DNA of 64,000 nucleotides from Candidatus Altimarinota bacterium. Lineage in GTDB: Bacteria > Patescibacteriota > Gracilibacteria > BD1-5 > UBA6164. Below are positions 1 through 10,420 of this stretch, piece by piece (positions within the stretch are counted from its first letter, which is position 1; the number at the start of each line of letters is the position of its first letter). Below the pieces are notes generated by a model that saw nothing but the letters and a program-made list of their open reading frames with translations, searched no databases and had not been told where the DNA came from. A program made the translations under genes and the position numbers. Where the stretch lies: positions 1 to 64,000 of the forward strand of contig JAUXPL010000017.1 in NCBI GenBank assembly GCA_030683605.1. Direction: 5' to 3'.

Positions 1-2
1 TT

Positions 3-89
3 ATTGAAACTATGAAAAAACAGAATAGAAATATTTTACTATCATTAAAACAAGCTATAAAATGAAAATTCTTTTTCTGTTTAAATTAA
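3..89 (+). CDS. C-terminal tail of an unidentified gene (partial)
   Basis: A plus-strand frame enters from the left edge and runs to TAA at 87-89, with one in-frame TGA read as glycine. The last residues are mostly basic and polar (MKKQNRNILLSLKQ, then GKFFFCLN). It is directly followed by a good terminator, which supports a real gene end. A competing frame stops at 46-48. Too little is present to name it. Confidence 0.35.
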
Positions 90-123
90 AAAAAATCATA
101 CTAAATTTTAGTATGATTTTTTT
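88..123 (+). terminator. Rho-independent terminator
   Basis: Stem AAAATCATACT / AGTATGATTTT around a short AATTTT loop, followed by a T run. It lies immediately after the stop codon of the gene entering from the left. Confidence 0.75.
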
Positions 124-163
124 CGTTACTGAGTAGTTACAAATATTTTTTGAGTTAAATCAT

Positions 164-460
164 AACTCTATCCTGAATTCAGGGGCTACAGACCACCCCC
201 TAACCCCAATACCATTAACTTAAGGAATTAATTAAATTTCTCCCTTTTTTATTGAAATGTATCCTTTAGGACAAAGGGAGTACCCGCAGGGGGAGGGATT
301 AGAAACAAAGTACAAAATTATCCTTAACTTAATGGCATTGCCCTAACCCCCTCCTTAGTAAGGAGGGGGAATAATCACAATTCCGAATCCTGACTATGTT
401 TTCATAACTCTATCCTGAATCCTTTCTCGCACGCCAGAGAAAGGAGCTACAAAATACCCA
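164..460. repeat. Nested palindromic repeat patch
   Basis: A GC-rich patch in an AT-rich intergenic region. CCATTAACTTAAGGA (about 212-226) is answered by TCCTTAACTTAATGG (about 320-334). Inside this sits CTCCC...AAAGGGAG with the core ATTGAAATGTATCCTTTAGG (251-270). A CCCCCTCCTTAGTAAGGAGGGGG hairpin spans about 347-369. The phrase TCATAACTCTATCCTGAAT occurs twice (about 163 and 402), and each copy is followed by a hairpin ending in a GCTACA tag. The same parts recur elsewhere in the window. I see no gene between 123 and 704. Confidence 0.75.
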
Positions 461-704
461 TCCAGAATCCTTCCATCTTAAAAAAAAAGGACTGGACTAC
501 AAGTTAGACTAAAATATCTATAGTTTCAAATTGTTTTTCTCGAGAAATTTATCAAATCATTCTTTCATAATATCTAAGATTAGATTATAAGAACTTTTTC
601 ACACCTTCCATAATTAAATAAAAAGTGGAATGGTTTATTTATTTTCCATTCCACTTTTGCAGTGATAATAATTATCTAAAGTTATTTTTTAATTATCTAG
701 AATT

Positions 705-1346
705 TTAATCCAAATGATAACTAACTCTAAATCTTCCTTTTTTTTCTTTTGCAGAATCAATTATTAATAAACCGATATCTTTTAGTTGTTTTACATGAGT
801 ACCACCACAAGGTATAGAATTAAATCCTCCAATTTTTACTTTTCTCGATGAAAATGGATCTCCTTGAACTTCCACAACTAAATTTGATTCAAATTCCTCA
901 TTTATTAATGTCTGTACAATTTCTAATGATAAATCCTTAGGTACATTACCTTCAAATTCAACCCTTGCTTCACCTGGCCATTGATGCCCAGCCAAAGCAG
1001 TTAACTCTGAAAATTTATTTTCTATAACACTAGCTATCAAATGACCAGCAGTATGATACCTTGTTTGTAAATTACGATGATCTTGATTGATTTCAAAATC
1101 ATAATTATTTCCAATTTTTAATCCATCTGACTTATCAACAATATGATCAACAAAGTTTTCACTATGCATAACTTTAATAACATTAACGTTACCAATAGTA
1201 CCTATGTCTGATTTTTGCCCACCTCCTTGTGGATAAAAAAAAGTTTCACTTAAACGAATAACAATATTTTCACCTTCAATAATATCAGTAATCGTACAAT
1301 TTCCTGATAAAATAGATGAATCCATTAGATAAGATTTTTTTGTCAT
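705..1346 (-). CDS. alaX: AlaX-type alanyl-tRNA editing protein
   Basis: A 213-residue free-standing editing domain related to the AlaRS editing domain. It would hydrolyse tRNA-Ala mischarged with serine or glycine in the cytoplasm. Zinc-site motifs are visible: HTAGH at residues 98-102 and CGGTH at 180-184, with PQGGGQ near residue 40. It lies 9 nt after the 2OG oxygenase gene on the same strand, so the two form one unit. By my count all 20 glycines use GGN codons (GGA, GGT and GGG in the PQGGGQ stretch) and none uses TGA, unlike ordinary neighbouring genes. That argues for recent acquisition from a standard-code donor. Family assignment is firm; origin is inference. Confidence 0.92.
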   Translation of the reverse strand: MTKKSYLMDSSILSGNCTITDIIEGENIVIRLSETFFYPQGGGQKSDIGTIGNVNVIKVMHSENFVDHIVDKSDGLKIGNNYDFEINQDHRNLQTRYHTAGHLIASVIENKFSELTALAGHQWPGEARVEFEGNVPKDLSLEIVQTLINEEFESNLVVEVQGDPFSSRKVKIGGFNSIPCGGTHVKQLKDIGLLIIDSAKEKKGRFRVSYHLD

Positions 1347-1355
1347 AATTTTACA

Positions 1356-2132
1356 TTAACTCCAAATAATAAGAGGTTTATCATTGCCTGAAAAACCTAC
1401 AAAAGATGACCAAGCAACATGTTCTCCATCATCTACTGTTGACAAAGCATGTGTTTTATGAGATGAGAACAAAATTAATTCTCCAATCCTTGGCCTTAAT
1501 TGTATGGCAGTTTTTTTGATACTAGAATCTAAATTTATACCATAACTACCATCAATTCTATTTTTCTCATAATCTTTTTTAGATAATGATTGGTCATAAA
1601 TTATTATCTCACCTCCATATTTTGGTAGTTTTAAAAATACATTACATGCAATTTGATTTTTTAAATCATAATCACTATTATTTGTATCCCATTCCAAATG
1701 ATCTTGGTGAGCTTCAGCATATGAACCAGTAGAAAATTTTCTAACTAAACCAACAAACATTTTCTTATCGTTTATTGTAGCTAAATTTACACCATGTATC
1801 CATGCTTCATCTAAAACTAATCTTAATAAATCAATAGGAGTAATAAGTGGTGAGCAATTTTTTCTAATTTCCTTAATCCATAGAGTGGCAGACTCAAAAT
1901 AATCTGATTGCTCTTTAGGGTTATTAATAGTTTCATAAAATGCTCTACCTATTCTTTTAATCAAAGGTGCATTTTTATATCTCCCTAAAAGATTACAATT
2001 TTCTAATTTTTTAAGTAGTTCTTGACAACTATTATCTGAAAAAAAATTTATTATTCTAAGAACCTGAATTTCATCATTCATTAAAAGACTTAAATCGTAT
2101 TCATGCAGTTCATTACGTGTAACTACTTTCAT
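1356..2132 (-). CDS. 2OG-Fe(II) oxygenase family protein
   Basis: A 258-residue protein with the features of a prolyl-4-hydroxylase-like Fe(II)/2-oxoglutarate dioxygenase. HxD-type metal ligands lie in AHQDHLEWD (residues 141-149). A distal histidine lies in SSHKTHALSTV (about 224-233), followed by the usual late beta strand. The substrate is unknown. A clear Shine-Dalgarno sequence (GGAGA) sits about 7 nt before ATG, whereas most genes in this window lack one. All 13 glycines use GGN, none TGA. With alaX it forms a two-gene unit that looks imported. Confidence 0.85.
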   Translation of the reverse strand: MKVVTRNELHEYDLSLLMNDEIQVLRIINFFSDNSCQELLKKLENCNLLGRYKNAPLIKRIGRAFYETINNPKEQSDYFESATLWIKEIRKNCSPLITPIDLLRLVLDEAWIHGVNLATINDKKMFVGLVRKFSTGSYAEAHQDHLEWDTNNSDYDLKNQIACNVFLKLPKYGGEIIIYDQSLSKKDYEKNRIDGSYGINLDSSIKKTAIQLRPRIGELILFSSHKTHALSTVDDGEHVAWSSFVGFSGNDKPLIIWS

Positions 2133-2229
2133 ATTAGTTCTCCGTGTTTATTTTTGTTTGAAACATAATTAAAATTAAATTATGACTCGTAAAAATATTC
2201 GAGTAACTATACTTTATTTATTTATTTAT

Positions 2230-2774
2230 TTATTTATGTCAAGTCCTATTTTTGCAATCAATTGTATAATCACATATTCAAAAATTTTGAAATATTGCAT
2301 ATTCAAAAGGTTCTCTTACTCATGCATTTATATCAGCTTGAGCTAAATGAATATTATACTTCTTCATTTCATCTCTTAAATGCATTCTTTTACCATCTTC
2401 TAACAATTGTTCATTTAACTCTTGTTTTCTAGTTTGGATAGCAAAATAAGTTTGTCATAATGCAACTATCTCCTTTGAAGGGTCTGCATTTTGAATAATT
2501 AAATAACAAGCATAACGAGATAACTTATAATCATCTAATATTTGTCATTTTATTTCTCAATATTGATTATACGATTTTTGGGGTTCGCTCACATGAGCGA
2601 GATGCTCTTCTATTGATTGCATAGAGTTTTTACATGCTTCTTTTGCTCTATTTATAACAGGTAAAAACTTACCATATTCAGTATATTCTAGTATTTTATA
2701 TAATTCCCTAGCACTCCAATATTCATTCCATATATATTTATATGCTTTATCTCTTCGAAAATATTATTTGTCAT
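2230..2774 (-). pseudogene. dinD: dinD-like gene, frameshifted and 3'-truncated
   Basis: The translation matches the DinD (DNA-damage-inducible protein D) family: YWSARELYKILEYTEYGKF, LPVINRAKEAC, DYKLSRYACYLIIQN and GQTYFAIQTRKQEL are all recognisable. The family start (MTNNIFEEIKHIN) lies in a different frame from YWSAREL, so there is a frameshift near residue 15 (about 2728-2738). The protein stops soon after AIFQN, where the family normally continues for about 80-100 residues, and the stop falls in a TTTA microsatellite (2213-2236). TGA encodes glycine here (NQYGEI), so it decayed in, or passed through, a code-25 genome. Probably not functional. Confidence 0.8.
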
Positions 2775-2885
2775 AGTATGTAATTATTTCTAAATATATA
2801 TTTTATTATATACTTTTTATACACTAGTCAAGTAAATTAAAAATTCAACCTATAATTTACATCATAAGTTGAATTAATATCAAGA

Positions 2886-2975
2886 TAATTGTGTTATTGA
2901 TTATTTTCTCCCTTTTTATCAGAAGGTGTATCCTTTACCTGCATGGTTTATGGTAATACTATTAAGTTATTCTTT
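2886..2975. repeat. Degenerate copy of the palindromic repeat
   Basis: TCTCCCTTTTTATCAGAAGGTGTATCCTTTA is close to the core of the repeat at 239-270 and to the reverse complement at 62770-62812. It is followed by a GGTAAT..ATTAAGTTAT stretch that echoes the CCATTAACTTAAGG arm. It reads as a decayed element between the dinD remnant and the AAA ATPase gene. Confidence 0.5.
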
Positions 2976-4220
2976 CTAATACAAAAATCAGAATAACCGA
3001 AGAGGTATTATACTATTTCACATTTCTGATATATCATCTTTTACTAAAAATGAATTAGCTATTCATTGTATTTGTTTATTAGTTTTATTCTTTCATCATA
3101 CTTCTAAAATATATTTACTATTTTTAAGTGTAATTACAAAATCTCATTTATCACTGTATTTTATTGAATTTGTTCTTATTCATGACTTTAATATATAATT
3201 AACATTTTTTACTAAAAAAGTCTCTCTAATTCTTCATACATTATTTGAGTTAATATAACTTTCTGAATAGTTTAAATTATTTATCATAAAGTATATTTTT
3301 TTTGATTTCCTGATTTCTTGTGAAATATTTCATTCAAAACTTATAAGTTCTATTAATCATATTTCTTTTAAGATTTCTATGTAGGATTTAAGTGTTTCTC
3401 ATGAAATACTTAAATATTTTGATAATGAATTATAACTAAATAGTCAAGGTTCAGAATTTATTATAAAATATATAATTTCTTTAAATATAAACAAATTTTG
3501 TGTTTTCAATTGATAAAAACTAGCTATATCTTCATAAATAATTTTATTTATTATATTTTCTATTTTAAAAGAATAATTTATCTGATCAATTCATATAAAA
3601 AATGGAAATTCTCAATTAATTAAATACTCCCTAAATTCTTTCAAGATAGCTAAATCATATTTTAAAAAATCTTTATAAATATCAATTGGATTGTTAAATA
3701 TTTCATCAATAGAATATTTTTTTAGATCAAGTTTATATTTTAGATTTAGATATTCTCTAAATGATAAATTAGGTAATTTATACAATAAAACTCTTCTAGA
3801 TAAATCATAAGTTCATTTAATTATATCTACACTTGAACTTCAAGAAAATAATATATTTACTCCTGGAAAACTATCATAAATATTTTTTAGTTCCTGATTC
3901 CAATTTTTATATTTATGTATTTCATCTATATAAAAATATGTGTATCAAAAATTTGTATACATTTCATCCACTAAATTAAACAATCAATTTAATGAAACCT
4001 TAGGATTATCTAAAGAAAAGTAAATAGATTTATCAAAGTCCTTATTTTCTTTAAGCTTTTGTAGTAAAATAGTTGTTTTTCAAACTCATCTCAATCAAAC
4101 AATTCAAACTAATCTCTCATTATTTGGTATATCATCATATAAAAATCTTTTTTTATTTAATGAAATACTTTTTAGTAAATTATTTTGATATTTTAATAAT
4201 GATTGAATTAAATTATTCAT
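2976..4220 (-). CDS. AAA+ ATPase with DUF4143 domain
   Basis: A 414-residue ATPase. Walker A is GLRGVGKTT (about residues 43-51), Walker B is YFYIDEIHKY, and sensor-like FSGSS follows. The C-terminal half ends in the DUF4143 signature LEVGGKNKTNKQI...FLVKDD, with PLRLFGFLY at the very end. Proteins of this AAA/DUF4143 family are common in accessory regions of bacteria and archaea, and their role is poorly defined. Many glycines are TGA, including those in the Walker A loop. A perfect 22-bp palindrome lies just upstream of its start. It is downstream of jetD on the same strand and may or may not belong to the Wadjet unit. Confidence 0.85.
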
Positions 4221-4245
4221 AGTGTATTTGTAATTATATTCTAAT

Positions 4246-4267
4246 TATTACAAGTATACTTGTAATA
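4246..4267. promoter_or_regulatory. 22-bp perfect palindrome, candidate operator
   Basis: The centre TTACAAGTATACTTGTAA (4248-4265) extends by two more paired bases on each side. It lies 26 nt upstream of the AAA/DUF4143 ATPase start and 52 nt after the jetD stop. No T run follows, so it reads as a protein-binding site rather than a terminator. A related half (TTACAAGTATACTT) occurs near 31579. Confidence 0.4.
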
Positions 4268-4318
4268 TTCTAATAATCAAGTTTATATAAAATAATTCAA
4301 TAGAAATACAAAGATTAT

Positions 4319-5461
4319 TTAATTACCTTGCTTCAATATATTGCTTTCTATATACTCTTGTCTTATATTTTCCTGTTCCAGTCTTAAATTATTTTCATTT
4401 ATATATTTTAATAATTTAAATTCTTCTTTTTCTAAATATTGTTCTAGTTTTATGATTTCATCCTCTCACAATTTTTTTCATTCTCATATAAAATCACTAT
4501 ATAAGTCAAATACCTCATTATTCATAAATATACTTTTTGTCGCAGGAAAATATTTTCTACATTGAGCTAATATTTTAAATCAATGACTATCTAAATCTCA
4601 AAAGTAATATATTTCTTTTTCATTAAGCCATTTTATATATTTAAAACTTGATATATGGAATCATTTTCACCATATTATAATTGCATCATTTATTTTTGGA
4701 AAAGTTAGATAATTTATCTCATTTTCAACTATAAAAACCTTTTTAAAAATACAATTTATAGTACTAAAATCATCTATTTTAAGATAAATATCATCTATTT
4801 TTGTTCATAAAAAATTATTATTAATATTATTATCCAAAAATCTAAATCTTATAAAATACGGCTTTGTTTTTAATCAAAATATTTCTTCAAATTTATCTCA
4901 TACAAACCCAAATGTCTCATCATGTTGTTTATCTATAAAAACAAGTAATTCTTCTATAATTTTTTTATTTTGTTCTATAAATTTAGTATCTACATCTATT
5001 TCAAGCTCTCTTATATATAGATTTCTTTTAGGATTAGTCAAAAAATATTTTACTACTTTTAATATATTTTTCCATTTTCAAGTATAGTTGTTTATTATAC
5101 TATAATTTAACTTTATCCAGTTATCAAGAAATTTTATATTTTTAATTATCTCTATATTTTCACAAAATACATCAAAATCTTGTGTTTTTCATATAAACTT
5201 TAGGTAAGAAAAATTATCATCAAACTGTATACTATCTACAATAGTTCACTTAATTGTTTGTATTGTATTTAGTTTTAATCAAACATACTTTTCTGTCAGT
5301 TTTCTTAATTTAGATTGAAAATCATTTATCTTATTTTCATTTCATTTTATAGATATTTTTGGTACAACAAAAACAAGAGGCATCTTTTTTCATAAAATAT
5401 ATGCCTCTAAAAATTCTAAATAACTATTTTCTATTTTTTTGATAAGTTTTTGTGTTTGCAT
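4319..5461 (-). CDS. jetD: Wadjet protein JetD (Toprim-type nuclease subunit)
   Basis: A 380-residue protein with the DUF3322 then DUF2220 layout of JetD. The N-terminal part carries LYIRELEIDVDTKFIEQNKKI, a DUF3322 hallmark. The C-terminal part has NEINYLTFP, IIWGKGFHISSFKYIKWL and YYFGDLDSHGFKIL (about residues 285-297), where the acidic DLDSHG forms the topoisomerase VI-like metal site. In characterised Wadjet systems JetD is the nuclease that cuts plasmid DNA after the JetABC loop extruder stalls. It is the last core gene, 3 nt after the unknown 352-residue protein. The glycine of YYFGD is TGA. Confidence 0.9.
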
Positions 5462-5464
5462 TGG

Positions 5465-6523
5465 TTATATAAAATTATCATAATCTATTTCTCTATAATT
5501 TTCACTTATGATATCTTCTAGTAAAGTATTATATAGTTTTTCTTCTAAAGATTTATTATCAAAAAAACCCACCATACTTTCATTAAAATGTTGCTTAAAT
5601 TTTTCTCTTTTAATATCATTACTTTTTCATTTTAATTCATCAAATAATGATTTATGTCAAAATGAAATTATTTTAAAATGTAGATTATTTATTTCAGCTT
5701 CAGTAAAATTATTATGCACCATATAAGCAAATAATAATTTATTTATTTCTTTATAAAACTTTTCTTCTAGATTAATTTTTAATACATATTTAATAAATTC
5801 AAAACAGTTTTCAGTATCAAAATTTTTTAAAAAAGAAGTTGCAGTTTTTAGTTCTTTTTTTGTTAAGTACTTTTTTAAAACATTAACAACTCTTTTATAA
5901 TAATTAATAGTACTAATTTCTTCATAATCTCAAAATAAAATATAATTTATTATTAATTCTAAATCATACAAATTTATAGTTTTTTCTTTAAAAAAATCTA
6001 TTACATTATTAATATTATGATCATTTTGATAATAATAATAATAATTTTTTAATAAAAACCATTTAGAATCATATTTTATAAGTCTAGAGGCAATAATTCT
6101 TCATAATTCTAAGTCATTTAACGAGAAATCACTACCATCAAATTCTCATTCAATTTTTAAATCTGTATTATTTATCAAATCTTTTAAAATAACATATTCT
6201 CATCATTTTCAATGTTCAATTACTTCAAATATTGAGAGAATATTTTGATCCATAGCTTCTTTGAAGTTTTTATCAATTTTGATTATTCACAATAAACTTG
6301 GTTCATAATCAAATAGAAAATAATGTGTTATTCTCATATTTACCTCAATAATTCAATATTTATCAGTTTCTACATCTATATTTTGATTTTTTATTATTAT
6401 ATCAAATAAATTATTATCAATATTATTTATCTCTCCAATTTGTGATGATATATATTTTCATAAAGAATTAAACATATTCATCAAAGGTAAAAATTCTTTA
6501 CTTGAAAATCATATTTTTTTCAT
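5465..6523 (-). CDS. Unknown protein inserted between jetC and jetD
   Basis: A 352-residue soluble protein that I do not recognise. It begins MKKIGFSSKEFLPLMNMFNSLG and has no membrane segment, no Walker motif and no cysteine cluster. The middle contains a pentatyrosine run (NYYYYYQND) and long helix-like acidic/lysine-rich stretches. The conventional type I Wadjet order is jetA-B-C-D, so a gene here is extra. Its stop is only 3 nt from the jetD start, which implies co-translation with jetD. It could be a Wadjet accessory or regulatory subunit or an unrelated passenger; the tight spacing favours the former. Confidence 0.8.
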
Positions 6524-6666
6524 ATTTATTAGTTAATAATTATTTAATATTTTAATTATACTAGAATTATATAGATATCTTAATATATCAAATAGCTAAA
6601 GCCATCTGTTCACTAAATGTATTCTTAAGATTATAAAGTAATTTTAGTATATATGAATAATATTAT

Positions 6667-9600
6667 TTATACCCCTCAAAACATCTCCTGTTTAATACTT
6701 TCCAAGTCCATTTTTCTTTCATCATCTTTTTTTAAGTACTCTAATTCTTGTTTAGATTGTGGTTTATATTGTATTTTTTCTAATATCTTTGTTCTTGATT
6801 TTATATCTATTTTATTTTTAAAAGATTTTGCTCCGTCAATATTTGCTATAAAATAAATAGTATTTACATAATCCTCAAGTACATTTATAGTATTTGTTGG
6901 AGTTATGATAAATAATTGTAGCTCTAGTTTTTTAAATAAATCAAGCACATATCTTGAATTATCTATATCTAGTTTCGCAAAAACTTCGTCAATAACAACA
7001 AGTCTAAATGATTTTGAAAATACATTTGTTATTAGGTTTTCATTTTCTTCTTTTATACCATACTGATAAAGTAGAGCTGAAGCCAAAACAGAATAAGCTA
7101 GTTTTATGGTTTGTCATCATGATTTTCAGCTTGATGATTCATAAATATCTTTTAGAGTTTCATCACTTCTATAAAGCTCTTTTATATTAAACAAAAACCA
7201 ATTTCTAACATCTATCATATTATTTCTCCATTTTTCATTACTTTTATCAAGCATTTTTTCCATAAGTGATTTAATATCTTCAAATGCTTTTATCTTATCA
7301 GTCATATCAAGTTCTTTTTTGTAAATGACTTTTTCCCTAAAATCTTTTTTAAAATCATCTATTCAATCTCATAATTTAGAATTATTTTTTAGATTTACTT
7401 CTATAAAAGTATCTTTTGAGTAATTTATAGTTTTTAGAGTCTTATTTATAGTTTCTATTTTATTCTTTATTTTATCTGCTTCATTTTCTAAACTATTGTA
7501 AAAATCAGTTAATCTAATAAACAAAGTATCTCTAAATTCTTTTTCAAATTTTTCTTTATATTTATATAATTCTTCATCATTTATTTTATGATATTGTGAT
7601 TCTAAATATTTCCATAATTCATCAGTTGTTAAATTATTTCATAGCTCATTTTTTTCAGCAACTGACAATTTATACTCTCTATATGATGAAGCAAATCAAT
7701 GTAATCTATTTGAAATTGTCTTTAATTCTTCTATTAATTTATCCTTTTTATTTGTTATTTTCATCTGTAGTTCATCTTTTATTTGAAATATATTTTCAAG
7801 TGTTAAATCTTTTGTAAAGCTATATTTTGTAGCTTCAAACTTTTGTTTTATCTCAAAAATATTTATATTTTTTATAATTTGTTCTATATAAGTAAATCTA
7901 GTTTCAAGTTTTTTGATTTCTGATTCTAAAATTCTTATTTTTCATATTTTATCATCTCTTTTTATATTAAATTCTTGTAATATTTTTTTTAATTGTTCTA
8001 GTTTTTCTCTATATATTCTTAATTCACTATCATTTTCTTTTAATGATTTTATTTCAATTTCTTTATTTTTTATCTCATTTTTTATAGATAAATAATCAAT
8101 TTGAGTAAATGTTTTTATATCTTCTAATTTACTATAATTTTTTACAAACAAATCAAACTCTGATTTTTCTTTGTTTATTTTTGATATTTTTTCATCTAAT
8201 TCTTTTATCTTTTTATTTAATAAATTTACTTCTTTTTCTAATAAAATAATTTTATTTTTATTATCCCATCAAAGAATATAATCATTTTCTAAAAAAGATC
8301 TATCATCTTTTATATATGAATTTTTATTTTTTATAAGTCATGAAATAGTTAAAACAAGAGGAAAACTATTATAATTATTATCTCATACATTTTCTAAACA
8401 AGCATAATTAAACTGTTTTAAAATTTTATCTTTAAGCCAATTATGAAATTCTGTTTGATGCTTTATTTCTAATTTTGAATACAAATTATTTTCAAAATCA
8501 TCATATGTAGAAAGTGTAAAATCTGATTTTATTTTATTGTACTTTAGCTTTCATTTTAAATTATTTTTGTCTACATATTGATTAACTATGTGCAATAATT
8601 CTTCAGGAACTAAAAGCTCTTGTCAAAAAGAATGAAGTAGTTTTTCTATCGGCATTAACCAACTTTTTTCTTCTTCTTTTACCCTTACAAGCTCACAAAC
8701 AAATTTTAACTTTTCTTCATCTATTCATAAATTCTTTGATATTTTTTGTCTTATAATTGACAATCTTTCAGGTAATAAATTTTCTCTTTTTTTAAAATAT
8801 TCTAACTCCTTTTCTTTTATATTTTTATCGTTTTCAAGCTCTTTTTTTGTTGTTAAATAATTTATCTTTTGTTCTTCATTTTTATCATTTGCTTTTGATA
8901 ATTCTATTTTTTTATCATTTATCAAATCTATATTTTTTGTAAAATTATCAATTGTATTATCAAAATTAAATCATAAAATATTTATAAAATTTTCATAATT
9001 TTTATAGTTTGTTTCTCTTGATAATTCATCTTTTTGTAAAAGTAATATACTTTGTTCTATTTCTCTAATTCTCTTTGTTGTATCACTATTTTCTAAAAAT
9101 TTTTCCACTTGTTTTATTTCTAAATTTTGCATTGATACAGTATTTTCTATATCTTTTTTATCTATTTCTAAAATTTCTAAATAATAATTATCGTCTTTTA
9201 TTTTATTTTGTAATAATGATAATTCAATAGAAAAACTATAATTTTTTAAGTTTTGTTCTAGATAAGTTATTTCATCTTTACTTATATTTTTTTGTTCAAA
9301 TTCCTTTTTATTTTCCATAAAAGGCTCTAAGATCTTTAATTTTTCATGAGAATCAATTATTTTTTCATATATATCTTTTACTCAAATATAATTTTTTTCA
9401 CATTCTTCAAATTCACTTAAAATTAATGGATTTTCATCAAGCATATTTTCTCTAAAAAAACTATTTAAATCTTTAATTTCTTTTAGTGAAACAACTTTAT
9501 TAAATAAATCAATTGCATTTTGTCTAAGTCAAAAAATAGAACTATAATCTTCTTTATATTCAATAAATTTTGTATAAATTCTTGTATTTAATCTTGATTT

Positions 9601-10119
9601 TAAGTTTATTTTTAGCTTTGAAATAGGATTTGTTATATTTTGATTATTAAGCAAATTCAAAAAATCTTCTTTTAGATAAAGTTCTATTTCACTCACTATA
9701 AAAAATTTTTCTATACCATTTGTAGTTACTCTAAAAAAAGTAGCTAAAGTAACTTCTTTTCAAGAACCATCTCTAAAATATCAAAGTAAAACTGAAAATG
9801 TAGATTCTCATGATTTATTTCATCTCAAAAAATCAGTTTGAACTCAATCATCTGTTTCTTTGTTTTTATAAGCTCATCTTATATAAGTTAGCTCATTCCT
9901 TGTTTTTTTATTGTTTCAATCAGTTGCTGAAAGATTATATTTTCTATCTTTTCAAGGTACAAGTAAAGAAACCAAAGCATCAACTACAGTAGATTTTCAA
10001 CTTCAGTTATCTCAAGATACAACGGTTATATCTTCATTTAAATAAAAAGTTTCAATCTCAGAGTCAAAAGTTCACCAATTAAATATTTCAAACTTTTTTA
10101 GTATAAATCATTCTTTCAT
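6667..10119 (-). CDS. jetC: Wadjet protein JetC (SMC-like ATPase)
   Basis: A 1150-residue SMC/MukB-like ATPase. FNWGTFDSEI then Walker A GDNGSGKST (about residues 36-44) form the N-terminal head. A very long Lys/Glu/Asn-rich coiled coil occupies about residues 250-900. The signature SSGKSGGQTIKLAYSVLASA (about 995) and Walker B RLVVIDEVFAKLD (about 1040) form the C-terminal head, followed by the switch region LQLFIITP. In Wadjet, JetC dimers extrude DNA loops with JetA and JetB. The frame uses TGA for the key Walker A and signature glycines. The gene ends with two glycines and valine just before TAA. Confidence 0.94.
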
Positions 10120-10134
10120 TATATATCCTGTTAT

Positions 10135-10365
10135 TTATAATACTTCTCAATCCTGAACCTTAAAATGTTTTGCTTGTCAATTTACTAGTTCATAACAAAT
10201 ATATGATTCTATATCTCAACTATATCATATATAATCACTTTCTTTTAATAAACTGTCAAATGCTTTTTTACTATTTTCTCACTCAACTATAGCAACTCAT
10301 GATGTAGATTCTAAATCAAATTTAGCATTTTCATCAAAATGTGTCAAAAATAAATATTTTTTCAT
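10135..10365 (-). CDS. Small unknown protein between jetB and jetC
   Basis: A 76-residue acidic protein beginning MKKYLFLTHFDENAKFDLES and ending KHFKVQDGEVL. In-frame TGA glycines (TSGVAIVEGEN, YIGYSGD) support real coding in code 25. It lies 15 nt before jetC on the same strand. I see no catalytic motif or membrane segment. It may be a small partner of the neighbouring 179-residue protein or of Wadjet. Confidence 0.65.
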
Positions 10366-10420
10366 AATAAAAATTTTAAAATATAATATAATTCTTTCAG
10401 ACCTTCCTTAATATTATTTA

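Noticed and set aside
164-460. CRISPR array
   Set aside because: The repeats are palindromic, of uneven length and spacing, with no constant repeat-spacer order; no cas gene is present anywhere in the window.
4341-10000. Plus-strand open frames across the Wadjet genes
   Set aside because: They are short, low-complexity Leu/Ile/Phe/Ser-rich translations antisense to genes with clear family motifs on the minus strand.
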